From: Borrelia turcica IST7
GTDB taxonomy: Bacteria > Spirochaetota > Spirochaetia > Borreliales > Borreliaceae
DNA: 64,000 nt
Assembly (NCBI RefSeq): GCF_003606285.1
Contig: NZ_CP028884.1
Location: 1-64,000, forward strand
Reading direction: 5' to 3'
The position numbers and the translations under genes are program-made. The notes under the pieces were generated by a model that was given only the letters and a program-made list of their open reading frames with translations, ran no database searches and had not been told where the DNA came from. Below, one piece after another: positions 29,591-39,063 of the stretch (position 1 is the stretch's first letter; each line of letters opens with the position of its first letter).

Positions 29591-30616
29591 ATGGATAATA
29601 AAGATTTTAAAAAATTCATGCTAATAATATTAATATTACTAACTAGCTCATGCTCAAGTGAATCTATTTTTTCCCAACTTAGTAAGTTACAAAAAATAAA
29701 TAGTGATAATAACATTTTAGACAGCTCAAGTCCAAATGGTATTTCGTTAGTTAATGATACTTTATATATTGCAGCTATGCACTTATTTAAAAAAGAAAAT
29801 GGGGTTGTTGAAAAAGTAAACTTTAGTAATTCTTATGAATTTGTAATTGATCTCGTTAACATTTCAGATAAAACATACCTATTATCACAAAGTAAAGATG
29901 GTAAACTAGAACTCTACACCCTTGAAAATGACAGCTGGAAGCTTACTCTTCAAAAGAATTTAAATGCCATTAAATTCTTAAAATCTATAGACACAACTGG
30001 GGTCAAAGCAGCTTATATCTTAGCATCAGAATTAAATGGAAATCAAGTTATTCTAGAGCTTAATGGAGTTAATAAAACTCCTTCAGGTGCAAACAAGGAT
30101 GACAAATTTTATCAAATCTCAAATAAAAATCAATTAATCACAGGAAGATTCTCAAAAATTTGGAACCTAGACGGTAGCATTATAAGTGTTAATTCAAAAA
30201 ATGAAATAATGCCTATTATAGATACAAATATCCGTGGATTTGCTGAAACTCTGGTAATGACTGGCGGAGGTCATGACACATCAGATAACAAATTTATGAT
30301 ATATTCAAGTACAAATAATTATCAAGATCCAATATTTAACCGAGAAGACATAGGAGGTTTTATGGCATACTTTGCAAGAGAAGTCAATGGAACAATCCTT
30401 ATTGGCAGTAATAGCGGATTTGTGGAACTTGTCAAAGATAAAGATACATTTGCCCTACAATCACCTTCTCAATCTGTATCGGAAGGATCTTATCATGCTT
30501 CACAATTAAGTAAAACAAGACTCAATAACATCATACCTATTAATGACAAAACCTATATACTAACCCAAGGAAAAGGATTATGGAAAATTGAGAACCATAA
30601 ATTAACTAAAGAATAA
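29591..30616 (+). CDS. Lipoprotein, probable BAM-complex accessory protein
   Basis: The 341-residue lipoprotein has the lipobox LTSSC after a hydrophobic stretch (Cys at about 21). The mature part has repeating beta-strand blocks such as [20 protein letters not shown] and [11 protein letters not shown], suggesting a propeller. By order it matches BB0028, which I recall copurifying with BamA (BB0795) and the BamD-like lipoprotein BB0324 in B. burgdorferi. This is known biology by analogy; the sequence alone shows only the lipidation and a propeller-like pattern. The 3' end overlaps the next gene by 15 nt, converging. Confidence 0.75.
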   Translation: MDNKDFKKFMLIILILLTSSCSSESIFSQLSKLQKINSDNNILDSSSPNGISLVNDTLYIAAMHLFKKENGVVEKVNFSNSYEFVIDLVNISDKTYLLSQSKDGKLELYTLENDSWKLTLQKNLNAIKFLKSIDTTGVKAAYILASELNGNQVILELNGVNKTPSGANKDDKFYQISNKNQLITGRFSKIWNLDGSIISVNSKNEIMPIIDTNIRGFAETLVMTGGGHDTSDNKFMIYSSTNNYQDPIFNREDIGGFMAYFAREVNGTILIGSNSGFVELVKDKDTFALQSPSQSVSEGSYHASQLSKTRLNNIIPINDKTYILTQGKGLWKIENHKLTKE

Positions 30617-31036
30617 ACGATGAAAATTCATTGCAAAATTTGAATATCTATCTTTACTAGACTCATAATTAAAATATTTCTTTACTTTAATAAAACTTAA
30701 GTTATTATTCATATTAGATCTAAAATACAAATAATTTATATTATCTGTATTAAAAATTTTTCCCTCATCATTGATAACTTTAATTTCCAAATCCAACAGA
30801 TACTTAACAAATAATATATCTCTTGTTACTACAATACTATTCTTATCAACTAATTCCAAAATAAAAGAATCAACATTTTCTACAACCTTAAATGCAGTAT
30901 TCCTAGTGCTACTTAAATTTAAAGATTTATTTGAAACTAAAATAAGTTCTACACTTCTTTTAAGCACAAAATTTTGCAAAAATTTTATTACTTTTAAATT
31001 ACAAGAATCAGCATCAACAAAAATCTTATCTAACAA
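30602..31036 (-). CDS. DUF188/YaiI-YqxD family protein
   Basis: The 144-residue soluble protein begins [16 protein letters not shown], the family signature (VDADxCPVK) with the acidic pair of a PIN-like nuclease fold. [15 protein letters not shown] contains the second conserved Asp region. It overlaps the 5' gene by 11 nt and the convergent lipoprotein gene by 15 nt. Enzymatic activity of the family is not established. It corresponds in order to BB0029. Confidence 0.85.
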   Translation of the reverse strand: MLDKIFVDADSCNLKVIKFLQNFVLKRSVELILVSNKSLNLSSTRNTAFKVVENVDSFILELVDKNSIVVTRDILFVKYLLDLEIKVINDEGKIFNTDNINYLYFRSNMNNNLSFIKVKKYFNYESSKDRYSNFAMNFHRLFFS

Positions 31037-31661
31037 TCTTATAATCCACTATCTTTACTACTAAAAAAGATTCTATTTTCTCTTTCTTAATAGGTCCAAA
31101 TACTCTAGAATCATTCAAAATCTTTAAATTCTCATTTAAGAGAAAAAATTCATTTTTCTTTAAAGCAAAGCATTTAATTGGTTCACTAGATTTAAAAAAA
31201 TCATTTAATCTATAATTAGATATGAAATTGCCATTTAAATAAAAAGAATTATTGCCTCCTCTATTAATCAAGACATCAAAACCTTTGACATAAACTAAAT
31301 CTCCCCAAGTAGCAACTATTCTTGATATACTATGCTTTTTTGTATTAAAAATTTTATTCAAACAAAATAAATCTCTGAAAAAATCTAACACGATATTGCC
31401 CTCTAAAGTTAAATCTTCATAAAGCACAATATCGTTCACTCTGAAAGGTACAAAAAAAGATCTAACATATTTTGAAACAAAAATTAAATTATGGTTCTCT
31501 TCTATTAAAGGCGACATTTCTTTTCCTTGAAAAGTAAAAATTTGTATAACAAATTTTGTAAACACATAATTTAATATTAAAAATAGCAAAATAAAATTAA
31601 AAAAATTTTTCCTTCGTTTTTTTCTTAAAAGTCTTTGCTCAAAAGTTAAATAAGCAGCCAT
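31026..31661 (-). CDS. Signal peptidase I paralogue lacking the Ser-Lys dyad
   Basis: The 211-residue membrane protein has one N-terminal helix (about 20-40) and a signal-peptidase-like periplasmic fold. Where type I signal peptidases have the nucleophile Ser before Met (SMxPT), this reads KEMSPL with Glu48. Where they have the catalytic Lys (KRxxGxPGD), it reads SRIVATWGD with Ser113. It is therefore predicted to be inactive, perhaps a regulator or chaperone of signal processing. It lies 2 nt downstream of the normal lepB. It corresponds in order to BB0030. Confidence 0.82.
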   Translation of the reverse strand: MAAYLTFEQRLLRKKRRKNFFNFILLFLILNYVFTKFVIQIFTFQGKEMSPLIEENHNLIFVSKYVRSFFVPFRVNDIVLYEDLTLEGNIVLDFFRDLFCLNKIFNTKKHSISRIVATWGDLVYVKGFDVLINRGGNNSFYLNGNFISNYRLNDFFKSSEPIKCFALKKNEFFLLNENLKILNDSRVFGPIKKEKIESFLVVKIVDYKIVR

Positions 31662-31663
31662 TT

Positions 31664-32644
31664 TTAAAGAAAACCCATCCTAGAAAAAGGAAAATGCAAG
31701 AAAAAAGTTCTGCCAAGTATCTTATTTTTATTTATGACTCCAAAAAATCTACCATCATGAGAATTATCTCTATTATCTCCAATAGGTAATACATATCCAT
31801 AAGGCACATATAACCCATATTCTCTCATTATTGCTTTTTCCATATAATAATCAACATATGGCATGAAAGCCACTAAATAGCGATATTCTAATCTCTCAAC
31901 CTCAAATCTATCAATAACTCTCACATTAAAAAATGAAAAATCGGGCATATTTTCTAGATTTAGATTTAATTGTTTTAATGCAATAAACATAGCAAGATTA
32001 TCATAAATCTTATAATCCTCTTCTTCGACAAGTTTCTTAGAAGTGAAATTATATCCCAAGGAAGCTTTATACGATTCTTCTTCTACAAAATTTTCTTCGC
32101 CTTCTTTCTTAACAAACACTTTTCCACTACGAAATCTTACAACTTTACCATCGGCAAACAGCGCTCTTTTTACAAAAAATCTAACACTAGGATTTCCATC
32201 TTCATCTCTATCAAGATCAATAAAAGAAAAAGTCAACATAAAAATTATTCTTTGCAAAATATCAAAAAAAGTCCCCTTTGTTTTATATTCGATATTTTCA
32301 AAAATAACAATATCCGCTTCTCCTGGTTCTCTAATTCCATTTATCTTTCCCATTCCAGGTAAAAATTCAGGTCCATAAGAAAATTTGTCTACAAACAAAA
32401 AGTCTCCTACCTTAAGAGTATTTTCCATAGATCCTGTTGGAATTCTGAATCCTTGAAAAAAATACTGATTTACTGCCAAAACAAAAAGTACAGCACCTAA
32501 AAACTCAAACAAAAAGTTTACCAAAAAACCTCGTTTCTTAACTTTTAACTTATAAAGATACTTCTTTCTTTTTCTATAGGTTAGATACCTCTCAATAGAC
32601 TCCACTAAAAAGTTAGCTAATTTATCTAATTTTCCTAAATACAT
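31664..32644 (-). CDS. lepB: Signal peptidase I
   Basis: The protein of about 326 residues cleaves signal peptides on the periplasmic side. Its nucleophile Ser lies in PTGSMENTL and its general base Lys in FFVKRAL; GDNRDNSHDGR is box E. There are one or two hydrophobic segments near the N-terminus. The start is placed at ATG 32644, which has AAGGCGG 5 nt upstream; longer frames run into the promoter region of the divergent gene. It is followed by the degenerate paralogue. It corresponds in order to BB0031. Confidence 0.92.
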   Translation of the reverse strand: MYLGKLDKLANFLVESIERYLTYRKRKKYLYKLKVKKRGFLVNFLFEFLGAVLFVLAVNQYFFQGFRIPTGSMENTLKVGDFLFVDKFSYGPEFLPGMGKINGIREPGEADIVIFENIEYKTKGTFFDILQRIIFMLTFSFIDLDRDEDGNPSVRFFVKRALFADGKVVRFRSGKVFVKKEGEENFVEEESYKASLGYNFTSKKLVEEEDYKIYDNLAMFIALKQLNLNLENMPDFSFFNVRVIDRFEVERLEYRYLVAFMPYVDYYMEKAIMREYGLYVPYGYVLPIGDNRDNSHDGRFFGVINKNKILGRTFFLHFPFSRMGFL

Positions 32645-32739
32645 AAATTCCGCCTTTAATAATAAAATATACATAAAATCAACATTTATTAAAATACTTA
32701 CAAATATAAGAATGCTTAAAGACAAAGCAACAGATAACA

Positions 32740-32768
32740 TTGACCTTATCTTTATACTTCCCTATAAT
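32740..32768 (+). promoter_or_regulatory. Near-consensus promoter, probable leaderless mRNA
   Basis: TTGACC (32740-32745), a 17-bp spacer and TATAAT (32763-32768) form a near-perfect sigma-70 promoter. The ATG at 32779 is 10 nt from the -10 box, so transcription should begin about 4 nt before it. There is no ribosome binding site. Confidence 0.8.
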
Positions 32769-32778
32769 TACACATGTA

Positions 32779-34245
32779 ATGCAAAAAGACGATATAATTG
32801 ATATTGATGATGAAGTTTTTAAAGTAAAATTAAAACCAATATTAGGCATAGTTCCAAAGGTTTATTGTTTATTAATACTACTTATCCTGCTTTTAACTCT
32901 GTTATTTATTTTTTTTATAAATCCCAAACTAAAAAACCCCGGAGCCTATTTACATATAAAAACTAATATTTATAATGCACATGTTTACCTAGACGAAAAA
33001 TATCTAGGAAGAACTCCATTAAATAAATACATAAATGTTACCAAAGGAACCTTAAGAATCAAAAGATTAGGATTTGATACTTATGAAAAGCAAATTGAGA
33101 TACAAAATAAATTTTTTACAAGTTATAACTTTAATGTCAACTTAGAATTAAAAGATCCTGATAAAATAATGAATCAAAGACAAAAAGAACTCTCTGTTAT
33201 GACAAAAATTAAAAACACTAGCGACAATATACAGCCAATTCCTATATTCTCACTACTTTTAAACGATTTAAAAGACAACCCAGAACACATTAAAAATTTC
33301 TTTAAAATTTCTATTCCGCATCTAAATTCAAGTGCAATGTTTAAAGATTTCTTGACAGCATATAAAGACATTTACTTAATAAACACTAAGTACAATAAAG
33401 AAATATGGGAATCTTTACAACAAAATTTTAACCTAGAGAACAGAGCAATTATTTGGTTTTTTCAAAATCTAGACAAAGAGCAACAAGAACAAATATCTAA
33501 TGAAACATGGTTTACAAGACTAATAGAAGAATTAAAAAATGAAAATAAAATATTAACATTTGCAAATAAAAATGTAGACCTAGATTTTAAAGGTTTTAAA
33601 AAAATAGCTTCAGGTACTATTGAAAGTATTCAAAATTATAAATTACATTCTCACGATGTTACGATTAAAACTACATATAAATTAAAAGAATTTTTAATGC
33701 AGAATCAAAATATTACTAAAGCTGAATATCAGATGTTTTTAAATGAAAATCCCAAGTGGAAATTAAATAATAAAGATAATTTAATAAAAGAAGAACTTGT
33801 AGACGAAAGGTATCTTAAAAATTTTGAACAAATGCCTTCAAATGAAGATATTACTGACATATCTTACTATGCAGCTCTAGAGTATGCTAAATGGTATTCT
33901 TCAAATCTGCCAAAAGGATTTACAGCAAGACTTCCCCTATCTCAAGAATGGGAATTATACCAAAGAGAAGAATCAAAATCAGTCAATAACTTAAATATCA
34001 ATGAAATATCTCAAAAAATTGGATTTTGGAACCTAATGCAAAGCTCAAGCTTTAATGATACATTATTATTCAGAGATGAAAATAAAAACAACATATATTC
34101 TACACACTTTAACTCACTAATAACCGAAGTTAGAACATATAAATATAACGATAACTCAATACTTAAGCCTTCAACAAAAGCTTCTTTTTTAAAAAATTGG
34201 AGTTCGCCAAATATCGGATTTAGGCTAATTATTGAAAAGGAATAG
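32779..34245 (+). CDS. Membrane protein with PEGA and FGE-like domains
   Basis: The protein of about 488 residues has a short cytosolic start and one transmembrane helix (about 30-52). A PEGA-type beta domain follows (HIKTNIYNAHVYLDEKYLGRTPL, then KGTLRIKRLGFDTYEK), then a charged helical middle. The C-terminal part looks like formylglycine-generating-enzyme/sulfatase-modifying folds: ITKAEYQMFLN, DISYYAALEYAKWYSSNLPKGFTARLPLSQEWELYQ, and a final NIGFRLI. The catalytic Cys pair of true FGE is not seen, so it is probably a binding or structural version. The start is set at ATG 32779; an in-frame TTG at 32740 is the -35 box. It corresponds in order to BB0032. Confidence 0.8.
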   Translation: MQKDDIIDIDDEVFKVKLKPILGIVPKVYCLLILLILLLTLLFIFFINPKLKNPGAYLHIKTNIYNAHVYLDEKYLGRTPLNKYINVTKGTLRIKRLGFDTYEKQIEIQNKFFTSYNFNVNLELKDPDKIMNQRQKELSVMTKIKNTSDNIQPIPIFSLLLNDLKDNPEHIKNFFKISIPHLNSSAMFKDFLTAYKDIYLINTKYNKEIWESLQQNFNLENRAIIWFFQNLDKEQQEQISNETWFTRLIEELKNENKILTFANKNVDLDFKGFKKIASGTIESIQNYKLHSHDVTIKTTYKLKEFLMQNQNITKAEYQMFLNENPKWKLNNKDNLIKEELVDERYLKNFEQMPSNEDITDISYYAALEYAKWYSSNLPKGFTARLPLSQEWELYQREESKSVNNLNINEISQKIGFWNLMQSSSFNDTLLFRDENKNNIYSTHFNSLITEVRTYKYNDNSILKPSTKASFLKNWSSPNIGFRLIIEKE

Positions 34246-34247
34246 AT

Positions 34248-34697
34248 GTGACCTCACTTTTGCTTGAAAACAAAAAAGCAAGATTCAATTATTTCATTGA
34301 AGATAAAATAAACTGTGGTATTGTATTAAAAGGGACTGAAGTTAAATCTATTAAATTAAAAAAATTTTCATTTAATGATAGTTTTGCTATTATTAAAAAA
34401 GATGAAATATGGCTTGAAAATTTACATATATCAAAATATAAAGAAGGCAATATCTTTAACCATGAAGAAATAAGAAGCAGAAAGCTTCTTGTTACAAAAA
34501 AAGAAATACAAAAACTAAAAAAATTTAGAGAAAAAGAAGGATATACATTAGTTCCTATTTCAATTTACCTAAAAAATTCACTAATAAAAGTAGAACTCGG
34601 CATATGTAAAGGTAAAAAATTATTTGACAAAAGAGAAGTTTTAAAACAAAAAAGCATCAAAAAAGACCTAAGTCGTGAAATCAAACAATATAGATAA
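34248..34697 (+). CDS. smpB: SsrA-binding protein
   Basis: The 149-residue protein binds tmRNA for ribosome rescue. It starts at GTG 34248. The family blocks are ENKKARFNYFIEDK, GIVLKGTEVKSI, the barrel strand LHISKYKEGN, RSRKLLVTKKE and the C-terminal basic tail (DKREVLKQKSIKKDLSREI). Length is normal. It lies 2 nt after the PEGA/FGE gene stop, so the two are cotranscribed. Its partner tmRNA is at 47543-47900. Confidence 0.95.
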   Translation: MTSLLLENKKARFNYFIEDKINCGIVLKGTEVKSIKLKKFSFNDSFAIIKKDEIWLENLHISKYKEGNIFNHEEIRSRKLLVTKKEIQKLKKFREKEGYTLVPISIYLKNSLIKVELGICKGKKLFDKREVLKQKSIKKDLSREIKQYR

Positions 34698-34720
34698 TCC
34701 AACTTATAAAGAAATATCAC

Positions 34721-34750
34721 AAAAAGAGTAATTATAAAAATAACTACTCT
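34721..34750 (-). terminator. Terminator downstream of p13
   Basis: Arms 34725-34735 and 34740-34750 pair over 10 of 11 positions with a 4-nt loop. On the minus strand a T run (34725-34721) follows. It lies 27 nt past the p13 stop and may also end the smpB transcript. Confidence 0.6.
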
Positions 34751-34776
34751 AACCTAACTAACTTCAAATTATATAA

Positions 34777-35307
34777 TTAATAACTTTTTGCAAAAGAAAT
34801 TCCAAATCCAAGCATATTACTTTCATTCATAGTAACACCAAAGTCAGGTTGAAATCCTCCTAAAGTAGCTCCCAAGCTTTGTCTAAGCCTTTTATTATAA
34901 TTAGATGCATGTACAAAAGGAAGAATAATTTCAACAAGCCTTGTTATAGCCAAAGTAGCTCCTCCTACTGCCATCAAAGAAACCGCAAGCACAGGTAACT
35001 CCTCATCCTTCTTAGCCTTAAACTCGCTCACACCACCAACAGAATATATACCGTAAGCTAATAAACCAACTCCAAGAGCATCAAAACCCAAAATAGACAA
35101 CCCACCAATAAAATCTCCTTGTGCAAAAGATCCTATTCCAAATCCTAAAATCAGATTCAAAATAAAGGGAATTAAAGGCTCTTTCTTAGAAGATTCATAT
35201 CTTAATAACTTATCCACTGAATTATCAACAACTTTGCTATCCTCAACCTGAGCAAAGCCAGCAAAAGTACAAAAAGAAAACAAAACCATAATCAAAACTT
35301 TTTTCAT
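34777..35307 (-). CDS. p13: P13 family outer-membrane channel protein
   Basis: The protein of about 176 residues has a signal peptide (about 1-20, cut near FAQ) and three hydrophobic stretches typical of Borrelia P13: IPFILNLILGFGIGSFAQGDFIGG, LGVGLLAYGIYSVGG and LAVSLMAVGGATLAI. The C-terminal tail is the part that, as I recall, is removed by CtpA in B. burgdorferi. ATG 35307 is preceded by AAGGAGGA. It is monocistronic, with a terminator at 34721-34750. It corresponds in order to BB0034. Confidence 0.9.
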   Translation of the reverse strand: MKKVLIMVLFSFCTFAGFAQVEDSKVVDNSVDKLLRYESSKKEPLIPFILNLILGFGIGSFAQGDFIGGLSILGFDALGVGLLAYGIYSVGGVSEFKAKKDEELPVLAVSLMAVGGATLAITRLVEIILPFVHASNYNKRLRQSLGATLGGFQPDFGVTMNESNMLGFGISFAKSY

Positions 35308-35383
35308 TAAATATCCTCCTTCATTATGTGTATAAAACAAATTTGTTTAACATCATAATGATAACAAAAAGATATAAAAAATT

Positions 35384-37267
35384 CTACTTAAATTTAACCG
35401 TTTTAAGTTTACTGCTTGAAATTCTCTTGCCTACAGAAACTCTAGACTTAATCATAAAATCATCAATACTCATCGTTTTAACAATATCCTTACTAGTGGA
35501 AAATTCTACAACTTCTGGATTTAAAGCAAAATCTACAAATTCATCTTCATCATCTAAAAATTTGTAAATCTTATCCGTAATAAATTTATCTATCTTAAAT
35601 CTCTTAACATAATAAAGGTTTTCAGGCTTATTAAGATAAATTATGGAAAATACTTGCTCTTTCGAATTATTTATATCATAAACTAAAGCACCTATATTAT
35701 TTTTATCAATAAAAGTTTTATCCTCAATATTTTTTAGAATATAAGACTTCTTCTTAAATATTAATATCTTATCATAATAGCTAGCATTACCAATAAATTC
35801 ACCATCAAGAAGACTAGTTCCAACAAAACCAGACTTCAAATTTAAATAAACCTTCATATTCTTAGTAGCTATTTCTCTAACATTTTTTGATTTAATAAGA
35901 GATATTTCTGTTTTCCTCTTATAAGCTTTAGAATATTTTGTAAGAAGTTTATCAATAAAATTTATTGAATATCCTCTAATTGACCCAATATTACTCTCCA
36001 CACTTTTTAATTCCTTACTAAGAGTTCTAATATCTTTATTATTCTTATCAATATCAAAAATACTTATTTTTCGAATAGGAATTTTAAGTAAATTTTCAAT
36101 ATCACCCAAAACAATCTCTCTATAGAAATTATCTCTATATTTTAAAATTTTACTCAAAATAATGCTTACAACATCAGATTCCTTAGAAATAGTCTCAAGA
36201 ACCTTATAAATTCTCTTTTCAATAAATATTTGTTCTAAGGTTTTATAAAAAATTTTTTCAAGGATTTTATTTCTTTGTAACTCAAGCTCCATCTTTAACA
36301 CTCTCTGCAAATGTTCTGCATGAAACTTGATAATCTCCGTAATGGTATAAATAACAGGATATCTATCACTTAGTAAAAGCAAATTAACAGAAATAGATAC
36401 CTGGCAATTTGTATAATGATATAATTTCTCAATAACCTCACTAGCATATACTCCTCTTGGAAGAGTCAACTCAATTTCTACATTCTCCGTAGTAAAATCG
36501 TTAATGCTTGTCACCTTAATATAATTCTTGCGTATAGCTTTTTCAATCGAAGCTATTATACTCTCAGTAGTCTCTCCAAATGGCAATTCTCTTATTAAAA
36601 TGGCCTTATTGTCATCTGTAGCCTCAATTTTAGCACGCACTAAAACTTTTCCATTTCCATCCGCATATTCATTAACATCAACTATTCCACCTGTAGGAAA
36701 ATCCGGATAAAGTTCATAAGATTCACCAAGTAACTCACTTCTCACGGCAATCAAAATTTCATTAAAGTTATGAGGTAAAATTTTTGCAGCCATACCAACA
36801 GCAATCCCTTCACTTCCTTGAATGAGTATTACAGGAATTTTTGCAGGAAAAATCAAAGGTTCATCATTACGACCATCATAAGAAGGTTCATAAGATGTTA
36901 TTTCCTTGCTATAAAGCACATCAAATGCTAAAGGAGTTAATCGACATTCAATATAACGCGATGCAGAAGCAGGATCACCAGTCAAAAGATTACCAAAATT
37001 TCCTTGCTTCTCAATAAATAAATCCTTATTTGCCATATTAACAAGTGCTTCATAAATGGAAGTATCTCCATGAGGATGATATTTCATTGTATTTCCAACA
37101 ACATTTGCAACCTTATGGAAATTGCTATCATGCATCTCAAAAAGAGAATGTATAATTCGCCTCTGTACAGGCTTAAACCCATCAATAACACTAGCAATTG
37201 CACGATCCTTAATAACATAAGATGAATATTGTAAAAAATTATCTCTAAGTAATGTTCTAATGTCCAT
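35384..37267 (-). CDS. parC: DNA topoisomerase IV subunit A
   Basis: The 627-residue protein breaks and rejoins DNA to decatenate chromosomes. The active-site Tyr is in PASASRYIECRLTPLA (about residue 113). The quinolone-region DGFKPVQRRIIHSL, KYHPHGDTSIYEALVNM and IPVILIQGSEGIAVGMA are all present. It is shorter than E. coli ParC (752), with a reduced C-terminal barrel region. Its ATG overlaps the parE stop by 1 nt. It corresponds in order to BB0035. Confidence 0.94.
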   Translation of the reverse strand: MDIRTLLRDNFLQYSSYVIKDRAIASVIDGFKPVQRRIIHSLFEMHDSNFHKVANVVGNTMKYHPHGDTSIYEALVNMANKDLFIEKQGNFGNLLTGDPASASRYIECRLTPLAFDVLYSKEITSYEPSYDGRNDEPLIFPAKIPVILIQGSEGIAVGMAAKILPHNFNEILIAVRSELLGESYELYPDFPTGGIVDVNEYADGNGKVLVRAKIEATDDNKAILIRELPFGETTESIIASIEKAIRKNYIKVTSINDFTTENVEIELTLPRGVYASEVIEKLYHYTNCQVSISVNLLLLSDRYPVIYTITEIIKFHAEHLQRVLKMELELQRNKILEKIFYKTLEQIFIEKRIYKVLETISKESDVVSIILSKILKYRDNFYREIVLGDIENLLKIPIRKISIFDIDKNNKDIRTLSKELKSVESNIGSIRGYSINFIDKLLTKYSKAYKRKTEISLIKSKNVREIATKNMKVYLNLKSGFVGTSLLDGEFIGNASYYDKILIFKKKSYILKNIEDKTFIDKNNIGALVYDINNSKEQVFSIIYLNKPENLYYVKRFKIDKFITDKIYKFLDDEDEFVDFALNPEVVEFSTSKDIVKTMSIDDFMIKSRVSVGKRISSSKLKTVKFK

Positions 37268-39063
37268 TAAATTAAATTCTCCATAATAAAGTTACGCCTC
37301 TCAGGAGTATTTTGCCCCATATAAAATCCCAGCTTTTCTTTTATATCTTTAATATTGAAAAGATCAACCTTTGTAAGTTTAATATTAGAAATATCAATAA
37401 AATTCCTAAACTCATTCGGAGAAATTTCTCCAAGCCCCTTAAATCTTGTTACCTCAGGATTACTTAATTCAAGAACAGCTTTTTGTTTCTCTTCCTCAGA
37501 ATAACAATAAACAGTAGATTTTTTATTCCTTACTCTAAAAAGTGGAGTTTCTAATATATACATATGTCCATTTAAAACCAAATCTTCAAAATACGTTAAG
37601 AAAAATACTAAAAGTAAATTTCTAATATGAAACCCATCAAAATCAGCATCTGTAGCAATTACCACCTTATTATATCTTAAATTTTCAATCGATTCTTCAA
37701 TCCCAAGAGCTACCATCATATTATAAAGTTCTTCATTCTTATATATCTCAGACTTACTTTTCTCAAACATGTTTTGAGGTTTACCCCTAAGAGAAAATAT
37801 AGCCTGTGTATACACATCTCTACAAGATACCATTGAACCTGTTGCAGAATCTCCTTCCGTTAAGAATATCATAGTAGCCTCAGATTGAATGCTTTTTTCA
37901 TTAAAGTGGAATTTACAATCTTTAAGCTTAGGAATTTTAAAAGATATTTTCTTAGCTCTCTCCTTTGCTTCTTTTCGTACACTACTTAATTCTTTCCTAA
38001 GGCGCTCATTATCAACTACCTTACTCTCAATTGCCTTTGCTAAAGTTTTATCTTTATAAAGAATTTCTGATATTATTCTCTGCACTTCCTTAGCAACATT
38101 GCTCCTAGTTTCAATGTTACCAAGTTTATTTTTAGTCTGACTTTCAAATATTGGATCTTTTATCTTAATAGAAAGAGTAGCTACAAGTCCCTCTCTAATA
38201 TCAGTAGATGAATATGTTTTCTTAAGAAAATCATTAATAGCTCTAGCAAATCCTTCCCTAAATCCTGTCTGATGTGTCCCTCCATCACTAGTATACTGCC
38301 CATTTACAAATGAGAAATATGTCTCTCCATAATTGCTTGTATGAGAAAAGGCGAATTCTAAAGTCTTACTAGAATAATAAACAAAATCATAAAGTAGATC
38401 TTCATTTTTAATTTCAGAGTTTATAAAATCTAAAAGCCCTTTCTTAGACTCAAAAATTTGATCATTATAATTAATCTTTAGACCCTTATTTAAGCAAGCA
38501 TAATGAAAAAACCTTCTCTTTAAAAAATCTTCACTATACTTATACTTGCCAAAAATTTCTGTATCAGCTAAAAATTCAATATAAGTACCGCTCTTCTCAT
38601 CAGAACTCCCCTCTGCAGTCTTCATCAAATTTCCCTTGGAAAAAAGAGCCTCAAAAAATTTACCATCTCTTATTGACCTTACCAAAAATCTTGAACTTAA
38701 AGCATTAACAGCTTTAGTTCCAACTCCATTAAGACCCACAGAAAATTGAAATACATCATCATTATACTTAGCACCAGTATTAATAACAGAAACACTCTCT
38801 ACAACTTTTCCAAGAGGAATGCCTCGTCCACAATCTCTAACACCAATAATATTATTTTCTTTTCTTATAAATATTTCCTTACCATAGCCCATAATAAATT
38901 CATCAATGGAATTATCAATTATTTCTTTAATTAAAATATAAATACCATCATCAATATTAGAACCATCACCAAGTCTCCCTATATACATTCCAGACCGCAA
39001 TCTAATATGCTCAAGGGAAGATAAGGTAATAATTTTACTCTCATCGTAATTATTTGTCTTCAT
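37267..39063 (-). CDS. parE: DNA topoisomerase IV subunit B
   Basis: The 598-residue ATPase subunit has the GHKL fold: EIIDNSIDEF (Mg Asn), DCGRGIPLG (usually DNGRGIP; Cys replaces Asn) and GLNGVGTKAVNALS. The TOPRIM domain has FLTEGDSA and ATDADFDGFHIRNLL. It lacks the long insertion of GyrB from proteobacteria. It overlaps plsC by 14 nt, so plsC-parE-parC are cotranscribed leftward. It corresponds in order to BB0036. Confidence 0.94.
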   Translation of the reverse strand: MKTNNYDESKIITLSSLEHIRLRSGMYIGRLGDGSNIDDGIYILIKEIIDNSIDEFIMGYGKEIFIRKENNIIGVRDCGRGIPLGKVVESVSVINTGAKYNDDVFQFSVGLNGVGTKAVNALSSRFLVRSIRDGKFFEALFSKGNLMKTAEGSSDEKSGTYIEFLADTEIFGKYKYSEDFLKRRFFHYACLNKGLKINYNDQIFESKKGLLDFINSEIKNEDLLYDFVYYSSKTLEFAFSHTSNYGETYFSFVNGQYTSDGGTHQTGFREGFARAINDFLKKTYSSTDIREGLVATLSIKIKDPIFESQTKNKLGNIETRSNVAKEVQRIISEILYKDKTLAKAIESKVVDNERLRKELSSVRKEAKERAKKISFKIPKLKDCKFHFNEKSIQSEATMIFLTEGDSATGSMVSCRDVYTQAIFSLRGKPQNMFEKSKSEIYKNEELYNMMVALGIEESIENLRYNKVVIATDADFDGFHIRNLLLVFFLTYFEDLVLNGHMYILETPLFRVRNKKSTVYCYSEEEKQKAVLELSNPEVTRFKGLGEISPNEFRNFIDISNIKLTKVDLFNIKDIKEKLGFYMGQNTPERRNFIMENLI

